Source: Bartonella sp. HY328 (GTDB taxonomy: Bacteria; Pseudomonadota; Alphaproteobacteria; Rhizobiales; Rhizobiaceae). Taken from it: DNA of 64,000 nt. A program made the position numbers and the translations under genes. How positions within the stretch are numbered: position 1 is the first letter of the stretch; every line of letters begins with the position of its first letter. The notes below the pieces were generated by a model. It did no database searches and was not told where the DNA came from. It saw only the letters and a program-made list of their open reading frames with translations. The stretch is taken from the NCBI RefSeq assembly GCF_025449335.1, contig NZ_CP104883.1, positions 377,501-441,500 of the forward strand, read 5' to 3'. Positions 57,636 to 64,000 of this stretch are shown here, piece after piece.

Positions 57636-58363
57636 TAATCAATCACGCCAGCTAAAGCAATAAAATGCACCGATACAACCTTTGCATGAGGAAAGGCCAG
57701 TTCTTTCATTGGATTAAATTGCTCTAACACCAGTTCTTGTGCGTTATGGTGGATGAATTTTTTTATAAAAGCATGGGGGGCGTCATGATTTTTTATCATA
57801 ACCTGTGCAACCACATAATCACCCTTTTTGACGCGTCGCGTGGGGTCAATAAAGGCAAGTTCGCCGTCTTCATAGCGCGGATACATAGAGTCCCCCGAAA
57901 TCATAATGGCATAGGCATCTTCAACATCTTGTAGTTGCGGTGGGCACAGGACATCAAATAAAATAGTGCCATTCATTGGGAAATCGCCATCGATCCCGCC
58001 AACCGCTTGCCCATATACGGGTAGGCGCCGATTGCTAAATTTTATGCTCTTGATAATCTTCCCATTAGCCGGTTCAAGCAAGCCATTTTGATAGGAATTT
58101 GTAGCTTGGCTATTTGGGCTTTGTGCTAAATCATGGTTTTGTATGAGGAGTTCTTCCTCACCCTCACCGCTTATGAGCCAGTGAGCACGAGTTTGCAAGA
58201 CATCGGCTATTTTTTCTAATGTATCAATACGCGGTGATAAGGATTTTCCCTCTCTTATATTGCGTAAAAAGGAATCGCTCAAGCCAGCTTCTAAGGAGGC
58301 TTTACGCTCGCTTTTGCCAAGTTTCTCAAGTCGCTGTTTTATTCGGCTGGCCAAATTACCCAT
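57635..58363 (-). CDS. S24/LexA-like phage-type repressor
   Basis: This 242-residue regulator has an N-terminal helix-turn-helix (about 5-65, with SERKASLEAGLSDSFLRNIREG). The C-terminal S24 peptidase-like domain has the catalytic serine in MISGDSMYPRYEDGE and a candidate lysine in HAFIKKFIHH, as in self-cleaving repressors. The cleavage-site region is near PVYGQAVGGIDGD. GAGGA precedes the ATG at 58363. The gene ends in a TAG formed with the inserted MITE. It faces a divergent gene, the usual layout of a phage-type switch. Confidence 0.88.
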   Translation of the reverse strand: MGNLASRIKQRLEKLGKSERKASLEAGLSDSFLRNIREGKSLSPRIDTLEKIADVLQTRAHWLISGEGEEELLIQNHDLAQSPNSQATNSYQNGLLEPANGKIIKSIKFSNRRLPVYGQAVGGIDGDFPMNGTILFDVLCPPQLQDVEDAYAIMISGDSMYPRYEDGELAFIDPTRRVKKGDYVVAQVMIKNHDAPHAFIKKFIHHNAQELVLEQFNPMKELAFPHAKVVSVHFIALAGVID

Positions 58364-58537
58364 AATATCCTCGGCTCACTTGATTTGGCTTTAAGGTATT
58401 TATATCTTATATAGCCGATTCGCATTTAAATATCTATAGTGTCCTAAAATGACATAAAATCAATTTATTATTGTAAAATAATATTGGTTTTATTTGAATG
58501 GGTTACGATTGATATCCACCGCGACTAACGATAAGCA

Positions 58538-58573
58538 ATAAATTTACCTTGATTTTTACGATAAATTTACCTT
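58538..58573. promoter_or_regulatory. Direct repeats in the repressor control region
   Basis: ATAAATTTACCTT occurs twice, at 58538-58550 and 58561-58573, 23 bases apart, about two helical turns. They lie between the divergent S24 repressor and the AT-hook-like gene, where operators for the repressor are expected. Confidence 0.45.
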
Positions 58574-58782
58574 ATATTAAACCCATCGCCACTTATGATT
58601 TTAGATAAAATGAAGGTGACAAATTAATATTAAGCTTAATAGCTTCACGCCATACCAATAGTTTTAGCAAAATCGCCACTATTTCACTAATTTTACCCAT
58701 GGTTTAAAAGACAAATGAACAATTCGCTTTAATAATCACTAGAACAAAACATGAACAAATTTAAAAATTGCGAGGGATTTCG

Positions 58783-59415
58783 ATGAATCATACTATTTCA
58801 ATTCATGTTAAAAAGCGTGGTCGCCCTAAAATAAAGGGCAAGCTGCGCGAGGCTAATGGCCGGGTCAGTCGTGCTAAAGAACCTGTGCAAAAATTGGCAA
58901 TTGAAGCGCGTGCCAAGGCCCATAAAATTACAATCGAGCAAGCCAAAGATCCGCGTGCCCAAACCTATCTTGGCCGTTTATCTTTATTTGGTCGCGCCGG
59001 GGGTATCAGTGCAGATCAATATCAAGCAGCAACACGGTTTTTAGAAATACGCAATGATTATCGTCGCTCGCTTTTATCGCCGGGTGCTTATTATGAGGCG
59101 ACGGGCATAAAGCTTGGCAGCGAAAACATGGAGGAATATACAGCTTGGGTGCAGCGGGCGCGCAGACGCTATAGTGCAGCATTAAAGGCCATCCAAGAGG
59201 CACAATTTGATAATGCCCATGAAAATCTTTATGCAGCAATCCAATATATTCTTATTGATGATAGGGAATTGCCGCATTTACTGGGTGCATTGAGGATGGT
59301 GCTGAATGCCTTACATCGCCATTTTGTCCGATTTGAGCCTAATTCGCGTAAAAATATTTGGGCTGGTTATATAAGTTTGGGTGAAATGAATACACTGACA
59401 CAGAATAAAGATTAA
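58783..59415 (+). CDS. AT-hook-like hypothetical protein, phage-associated
   Basis: This 210-residue basic protein of unknown family starts with VKKRGRPKIKGK, an AT-hook-like DNA minor-groove motif (RGRP core, about 11-17). Helical segments rich in Arg and Ala follow. It is transcribed away from the S24 repressor, so control by that repressor is likely. CGAGGG precedes the ATG at 58783; a TTG 15 bases upstream is less likely. No other phage genes surround it, so the pair is either a domesticated remnant or a small regulatory module. Confidence 0.6.
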   Translation: MNHTISIHVKKRGRPKIKGKLREANGRVSRAKEPVQKLAIEARAKAHKITIEQAKDPRAQTYLGRLSLFGRAGGISADQYQAATRFLEIRNDYRRSLLSPGAYYEATGIKLGSENMEEYTAWVQRARRRYSAALKAIQEAQFDNAHENLYAAIQYILIDDRELPHLLGALRMVLNALHRHFVRFEPNSRKNIWAGYISLGEMNTLTQNKD

Positions 59416-59429
59416 GTTATTGCTTTATG

Positions 59430-59536
59430 ATTAAAGCGCTTTTCGATCTGACTGAATCAGATCGGCGCTCTAATCCTTTGTTTACACCGCGTTTTTTTTC
59501 CGAAAACCGCTTCACACTTTTCGGAAAACGCTCTAA
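59430..59536. repeat. Dispersed palindromic repeat, copy 3
   Basis: The first 83 bases are nearly identical in order and content to the element at 28155: AAAGCGC ... GCGCTCTAAT palindrome, TTTGTTTACACCGCG, CCGAAAACCGCTT. This copy goes on with ACACTTTTCGGAAAACGCTCTAAA, so it is the more complete one. I recall this ending from intergenic repeats common in Rhizobiales genomes. A 71-codon frame across it is not a gene. Confidence 0.8.
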
Positions 59537-59677
59537 AGCCGCGCAACATCATGATAGAGACAAAACCTATCGCCTAACTCTAGCGAGTAATCGCAGGCGT
59601 TTTACAAAAATCGCAATGATTTTGTTTTTTAATTGTCTTTGAAATAAATTTTATCTTTTGGCAAATATAAAAATTAT

Positions 59678-59709
59678 AAAGCCCCACATAGAAAACTATG
59701 TAGGGCTTT
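59678..59709 (-). terminator. Terminator of the PQQ dehydrogenase gene
   Basis: A 14-position stem (AAAGCCCCACATAG with CTATGTAGGGCTTT, one mismatch, AAAA loop) lies 31 bases after the stop codon. On the minus strand it is followed by ATAATTTTTAT. Confidence 0.65.
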
Positions 59710-59739
59710 AATATTCAAACGCGTTTTATAGTAAAAAGC

Positions 59740-62094
59740 TTAAGGCTCAAGCGTATAGGCAAGAATGGAATCACCCATTGGGCTACCCATTGAACCATGA
59801 CCACCAGCTGCAACAAGGATATATTGTTTACCATCAGCGCCGCGATAGCTCATTGGCGTTGATTGGCCGCCAGCAGGCAGACGTGTTTCCCATAGCAATT
59901 TGCCAGTTTTTAATTCATAGGCTCTAAAGCCACTATCGGCAGTGCCAGCCATAAAGACTATACCACCAGCAGTAATTAATGGGCCGCCAAGGCTGATTGT
60001 GCCCATTTCAAGAGGAATTGGGAAGCGCTGCCCAGCAAATTCTTGCCCCTCTACGCTGCCATTCCTTTGCTGCCATGCAGTTTTACCACTTGCAAGATCA
60101 ACACCAACACGCAATCCCCAAGGCGGTGATTGGCATGGAATACCAAGTGGGGATAAAAATGCATTGAGTTTTACTGCAAAAGGGCCACCAAGATTTTCGC
60201 CCGATGGCTTAGGACCGGTTGATACCATTCGCTCGTCGGCATTTTGTGGGAAATCTGGACGTGGATAGACACTAAAGCGGAATGCCATATTGACCGGCGT
60301 ACCGAAAAGATATTGGTTTTCCGGATCAACGGCAACACTGCCCCAATTGAAAATACCTGTATTGCCTGGATAGATAATTGAACCCTCAAGGCTTGGCGGT
60401 GTGAATGGATTACGATCATACCGGCTTTGGCGATAGGTTATCCGACAAAGCATTTGGTCAATGGGTGTAATACCCCACATGTCTTTTTCTTCAAGGACGG
60501 GTGGAATAAAATTCAATGCTGATATTGGCTGAGTTCCAGCTGGGGTTTCTTGCTTAATATCAGATTTATCAGACACTTTTTCTTCATGGACTGGGTAAAT
60601 CGGCGTGCCATCACGGCGATCAAGCACCCAAAGATTACCACCTTTGGTTGGCACAATGATTGCTGGTGCGTTTTTGCCCTGATAATCTAAATCAAGCAGC
60701 ACTGGCTGTGAGGGCAGGTCTCTATCCCATAAATCGTGATTTATGCTTTTGAAGCTCCAGCGCAGTTCGCCGGTTTTAACGTCAAGCGCAACTAGCGCCG
60801 CGGTAAATTTTTCCACTTCAGCGGACCGTTTTGCACCAAATTGGTCAGGTGATTTATTACCAAGCGGTACATAAACTAAGCCCAATTCATCATCGGCCGC
60901 CATGACGGTCCAAGCATTGGGAGAGCCAGGCTCATAAGTGGCATCGCCCTCAAGCGGTTTGGTTTCATTTGGTTTTTGTGCATCCCATTTCCAAACCAAT
61001 TGGCCATTATGCACGTCATAAGCGCGGATGACACCCGATGGATTGTCAACATAATAATTATCGGCAATTGCACCGCCAATAATTGCTAAATCATGCGAGA
61101 TAACAGCAGGGGATGTCATCATAAAAGTGTCGGGATTTTGATTAGGTTGATGTTCCATCAAATTAACAAAACCATTATTGCCAAAATCGCTACAAATTTC
61201 GCCATTGTCTGCATTAACTGCAAACATACGGGCATCACCCGTGGTGGCGATGATGCGGCGCGGACAATGATTGCCTTCAACCAATTGCTTGTCTTCGTGA
61301 TAAGAAACACCACGACAGGTCTGGTGCTCGTAAACGACACTGCCTTTAACGCGAGGATCATAACGCCATTTAAGTTTTCCCGTTACGGGATCAAGGGCTT
61401 CAACTATATTATGCGGTGTACAGCTATAAATAGTATTATTGACCTTTAACGGATTAACCTCAAACGTATATTCGCTTGAATCATCCTTGCCTTGAAAGTC
61501 GCCGGTGTGGTGTTCCCAAGCCAATTTTAACTTACCAACATTGCTGGTATCAATATCTTTTAAGGTTGAATAGCGTTGGCCAAGATTGCTACCGCCATAG
61601 GCTACCCAATCATCTCCAGCCATGCGGCTTGGATCAATAGTGCTGGCAATTTTTTCATTTTGTGGCAGTTCGCCGTCAAAAGTGGCGGGGTCAATAAACC
61701 ACGATACAACTGCCAATAGAATAATCACCAAAAGAGATCCACCTAAAAGCCTTGATGCTGGCTTGGTATTTTGGCTATTATTTTTTATTGGTCGTGACAC
61801 GAAAGGCAGGCACAACCATAGTCCAAGCAACACGAGAATAACGCCGCGTGGAATCCATTGCCATTTATCAAAACCGACTTCATAAAGGGTCCAGATAAAA
61901 GTTAAAATAAGAGTAAATGCATAGATCCAAAGACCACTTGCTTTTTTGCGCAAAAGCAAGAAGCCGCTGACTATAAGGCCAAGCCCCATAATAATATAAA
62001 AAGGTGAGCCACCAACCATAGTTAGCTGAACGCCCAATGCGGCGACAGCTAAACCAAATAGCAGGATCACCAAACCAGTGATAATAAGTAGCAC
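59740..62094 (-). CDS. Membrane-bound PQQ-dependent dehydrogenase, glucose/quinate/shikimate family
   Basis: This 784-residue quinoprotein has five N-terminal membrane spans (about 1-140) and a periplasmic eight-bladed propeller. Repeated tryptophan-docking pieces are visible, such as GKLKWRYDPR, GQLVWKWDAQ, GELRWSFK and GKLLWETRLPAGG. It oxidises a sugar or cyclitol in the periplasm and feeds electrons to ubiquinone. Glucose (Gcd) and quinate/shikimate (QuiA) enzymes look alike; the pca cluster in the window makes quinate or shikimate attractive, without proof. The start is GTG at 62094, preceded by AGGAGAAT. PQQ synthesis genes are not present here. Confidence 0.88.
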   Translation of the reverse strand: MLLIITGLVILLFGLAVAALGVQLTMVGGSPFYIIMGLGLIVSGFLLLRKKASGLWIYAFTLILTFIWTLYEVGFDKWQWIPRGVILVLLGLWLCLPFVSRPIKNNSQNTKPASRLLGGSLLVIILLAVVSWFIDPATFDGELPQNEKIASTIDPSRMAGDDWVAYGGSNLGQRYSTLKDIDTSNVGKLKLAWEHHTGDFQGKDDSSEYTFEVNPLKVNNTIYSCTPHNIVEALDPVTGKLKWRYDPRVKGSVVYEHQTCRGVSYHEDKQLVEGNHCPRRIIATTGDARMFAVNADNGEICSDFGNNGFVNLMEHQPNQNPDTFMMTSPAVISHDLAIIGGAIADNYYVDNPSGVIRAYDVHNGQLVWKWDAQKPNETKPLEGDATYEPGSPNAWTVMAADDELGLVYVPLGNKSPDQFGAKRSAEVEKFTAALVALDVKTGELRWSFKSINHDLWDRDLPSQPVLLDLDYQGKNAPAIIVPTKGGNLWVLDRRDGTPIYPVHEEKVSDKSDIKQETPAGTQPISALNFIPPVLEEKDMWGITPIDQMLCRITYRQSRYDRNPFTPPSLEGSIIYPGNTGIFNWGSVAVDPENQYLFGTPVNMAFRFSVYPRPDFPQNADERMVSTGPKPSGENLGGPFAVKLNAFLSPLGIPCQSPPWGLRVGVDLASGKTAWQQRNGSVEGQEFAGQRFPIPLEMGTISLGGPLITAGGIVFMAGTADSGFRAYELKTGKLLWETRLPAGGQSTPMSYRGADGKQYILVAAGGHGSMGSPMGDSILAYTLEP

Positions 62095-62508
62095 GCTATT
62101 CTCCTAAAACTGAAATTCAGTAAAAACACGATATAGACAGTGGCGATTCTGTCAATAAAGAGTTGAGAATAAACAACTTTTTGTGATTGATTTTAAAATT
62201 AGAATAAATAAAACAGCGTCCTTCGTTAATACACTTGTGCGTAATGTCCTGTGCTTGCTGCTGCTTTTTTAAACGCTAAGTTGCAGTCTTAAGTCTGACA
62301 ATATTTATCTTTGTAATCCACGGTGTTATGCAGGCAATTTATAAAGGCGATTTGTTCAATTGCAATAAATCGCGATTATACGAAAAGATTTGCTGTAGTT
62401 TGATATTTCATAACGCCATAAAATGGGTTAGAGTTGAAACGCTACCTACCACTACGTCCCACCATTATGGCGTAATATTACAAGGTTGCCAGAAAAGGAT
62501 TTAAAGAT
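62095..62508. other. Divergent intergenic region
   Basis: About 410 bases between the PQQ dehydrogenase and the TPR gene carry promoters for both. No RNA gene, repeat or recognisable operator was found. Confidence 0.4.
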
Positions 62509-62961
62509 ATGACAATTGATGAACAAGACGAATTGCCTGATGAAATCTTTGATCAAATAGCTGACTTGTCGGAAGATGGTGAAGATCTTTTTGAAAATGG
62601 CGATTTTGAAGAAGCTATCGCAAAATGGAACGATGCATTAGCCTTACTTCCAGAACCTAAAATTAAATGGGACGCTGCTTTGTGGCTTTATACCGCCCTT
62701 GGCGATGGTTATCGCAATATTGGCGATTTTGACAAAGCCTTGGTTGCATTTAATGAGGCTTATGAAAGTGTCGATGGATCAACCAATCCTTATGTGCTTT
62801 ATTCAATTGGGGCAACTCTTTACGATCTTGATCGCAAAGATGAATCGGTGGTACCATTGTTGAAAGCCTATGAGATGGAAGGCGATGAAATTTTTGAAGA
62901 AGAGGGCGAGGTTTATCTCACTTTTCTTGACGAAAAAGGTTTGTTAGACGATCCTGAATGA
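62509..62961 (+). CDS. TPR-repeat protein
   Basis: This small, very acidic protein of 150 residues has two to three tetratricopeptide-like repeats: FENGDFEEAIAKWNDALALLP, ALGDGYRNIGDFDKALVAFNEAYE, and YSIGATLYDLDRKDESVVPLLKAYE. Such proteins act as protein-binding scaffolds. It lacks a signal peptide. AAAAGGAT lies nine bases before the ATG. It is a single gene, so its partner is unknown. Confidence 0.78.
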   Translation: MTIDEQDELPDEIFDQIADLSEDGEDLFENGDFEEAIAKWNDALALLPEPKIKWDAALWLYTALGDGYRNIGDFDKALVAFNEAYESVDGSTNPYVLYSIGATLYDLDRKDESVVPLLKAYEMEGDEIFEEEGEVYLTFLDEKGLLDDPE

Positions 62962-63081
62962 TTTTAAAATAATACGATCTGAAACAGGTTGCTTTATTTC
63001 TAGCAAATTATGAAGTCGTTTTTTAAAATTGTAATAAAGCAAAATAAAACAATATCTTACACAGTCGCAAAAAATATTAAT

Positions 63082-63110
63082 AAAAAAGGGGCTAAAAATA
63101 GCCCCTTTTT
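63082..63110. terminator. Bidirectional rho-independent terminator
   Basis: AAAAAAGGGGCTA and TAGCCCCTTTTT form a strong stem with A and T tracts on both sides, between the convergent TPR and aldolase genes. Confidence 0.88.
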
Positions 63111-63129
63111 GTTGTGTTTTGATAAAGTA

Positions 63130-64000
63130 TTAAGATGCGACGGGATCAAGCTTGCCGTCTTTATAAAGCTTTGCCATTTCAGCAAGTGGTAATGGCTTAA
63201 TCGCGCTGGCGTGACCTGCGGTGCCAAATTCTTCAAAGCGTTGTTTGCAAAGCTTGGTAACCGCTTCACGAGCTGGTGCCAAATATTTACGTGGATCAAA
63301 TTCTGATGGATTTTCAGCAAAAACGCGGCGGATCTGACCAGTAATTGCCATGCGGCAATCGGTGTCAATGTTAATTTTGCGCACGCCATGGCGAATACCG
63401 CGTTGGATTTCTTCCACTGGCACGCCCCAAGTTGGCTTAATATCGCCACCATATTGGTTGATGATGTCTTGCAATTCTTGTGGGACGGATGAAGAACCAT
63501 GCATCACCAAATGGGTGTTTGGCAGTTTACGATGGATTTCCTCAATAACGCTCATTGCCAAAACATTGCCATCAGGCTTACGGGTAAACTTATAAGCACC
63601 ATGGCTAGTACCCATAGCAACCGCCAAAGCATCAACTTTGGTTTCAAGCACAAATTTGACTGCTTCATCAGGATTAGTTAATAATTGGTCATGGCTTAGA
63701 ACGCCTTCAGCGCCGTGGCCATCTTCAGCTTCGCCTTGGCCTGTTTCAAGTGAGCCAAGCACACCAAGTTCACCTTCAACCGAAGCGCCGCCATAATGGG
63801 CCATGGTTGAAACCTGTTTGGTCACACCCACATTATAATCCCAATCAGCAGGTGTTTTGCCATCTTCTTTAAGGGAACCATCCATCATCACCGATGTAAA
63901 ACCATTTTGTAGTGCTGTCATGCAGGTGGCTGGGCCATTACCATGGTCAAGATGCACGCAAACTGGAATATGAGGGAAAATTTCAACCACTGCATCCATC
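63130..64000 (-). CDS. fba: Fructose-bisphosphate aldolase class II (5' end beyond window)
   Basis: Some 290 residues of a class II, zinc-dependent aldolase are visible, and the N-terminal part (about 60 residues) lies beyond the window edge. The enzyme splits fructose 1,6-bisphosphate in glycolysis and forms it in gluconeogenesis or the Calvin cycle. VCVHLDHGNG near the visible start carries zinc-binding His. LVMHGSSSVPQE and KINIDTDCRMA are typical of the Calvin-type subgroup. The codon reading ATG at 63999 lies mid-protein and is not the start. Confidence 0.93.
   Translation of the reverse strand, partial: MDAVVEIFPHIPVCVHLDHGNGPATCMTALQNGFTSVMMDGSLKEDGKTPADWDYNVGVTKQVSTMAHYGGASVEGELGVLGSLETGQGEAEDGHGAEGVLSHDQLLTNPDEAVKFVLETKVDALAVAMGTSHGAYKFTRKPDGNVLAMSVIEEIHRKLPNTHLVMHGSSSVPQELQDIINQYGGDIKPTWGVPVEEIQRGIRHGVRKINIDTDCRMAITGQIRRVFAENPSEFDPRKYLAPAREAVTKLCKQRFEEFGTAGHASAIKPLPLAEMAKLYKDGKLDPVAS

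Noticed and set aside
57635..59415. A prophage
   Set aside because: Only a repressor and one divergent gene are present. There is no integrase, terminase, capsid or attachment site.
59427..59642. A 71-codon plus-strand frame
   Set aside because: It covers the third copy of the dispersed repeat and has no ribosome-binding site.

Overview
The window comes from an AT-rich alphaproteobacterium of the order Hyphomicrobiales (Rhizobiales), most likely near the Brucellaceae/Bartonellaceae. The evidence is an rRNA operon ending 23S-5S-tRNA-fMet, a trxB gene followed by an LsrB/VtlR-type LysR regulator, a DUF4167 protein, a lysC-ptsP pair, a PcaQ-controlled pca operon, an Irr-type iron control element before a haem receptor, and copies of a palindromic repeat that I recall as common in Rhizobiales. 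The genus cannot be fixed from the sequence alone.

Layout. 1-2404: the 3' two thirds of 23S rRNA, then 5S and tRNA-fMet. 2645-4314: an intact IS1595-family element and an unknown gene with a Cys/His cluster. 4869-8269: an MFS exporter, then kpsF/kdsD and galU for envelope sugars. 8421-16090: a tightly coupled five-gene operon on the minus strand (SWIM zinc finger, DUF5691, MoxR AAA+ ATPase, DUF5682, VWA), a conserved system without a settled function. 16536-27135: housekeeping and stress genes (ptsP, lysC, RlpA-like, App1-like phosphatase, arsC, trxB, lsrB), with two candidate small RNAs between them. 27136-31421: DUF4167, a two-gene RNA-repair operon (RNA ligase plus HD-Pnk end-healing enzyme) and HutD.

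31438-42228 is a catabolic region. PcaQ is divergent from pcaD-pcaC-pcaH-pcaG. There is no pcaB in the window. The run continues with an AroE-like dehydrogenase, a TIM-barrel isomerase/dehydratase, a Gfo/Idh/MocA oxidoreductase, two KstD-like flavoproteins and a NIPSNAP protein. I infer a route that oxidises a hydroaromatic or cyclitol-like compound and feeds protocatechuate ring cleavage. A PQQ quinoprotein dehydrogenase of the glucose/quinate/shikimate family at 59740-62094 could act before it.

42311-48764: a TonB-dependent haem receptor behind an Irr/ICE-like box, a BASS-type transporter, and an autotransporter whose passenger is a class A acid phosphatase behind a three-unit Pho box. 48815-54082: an FRG-domain protein, a structured non-coding locus, an M29 aminopeptidase, two DUF2569-like membrane paralogues and the wreck of a ferric-iron ABC transporter. 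54446-64000: a large RTX-like protein of about 17 alternating 23/25-residue repeats, small conserved proteins, a 292-bp MITE inserted at a stop codon, an S24/LexA-like repressor divergent from an AT-hook-like protein, the PQQ dehydrogenase, a TPR protein and the 5'-truncated (by the window edge) class II aldolase gene.

The best leads are the five-gene MoxR/DUF5682 operon, the ligase/HD-Pnk RNA-repair pair, the hydroaromatic cluster with its altered AroE-like enzyme, the RTX-like solenoid, and three intergenic loci that look like small RNAs. No CRISPR array and no prophage structural genes were seen.
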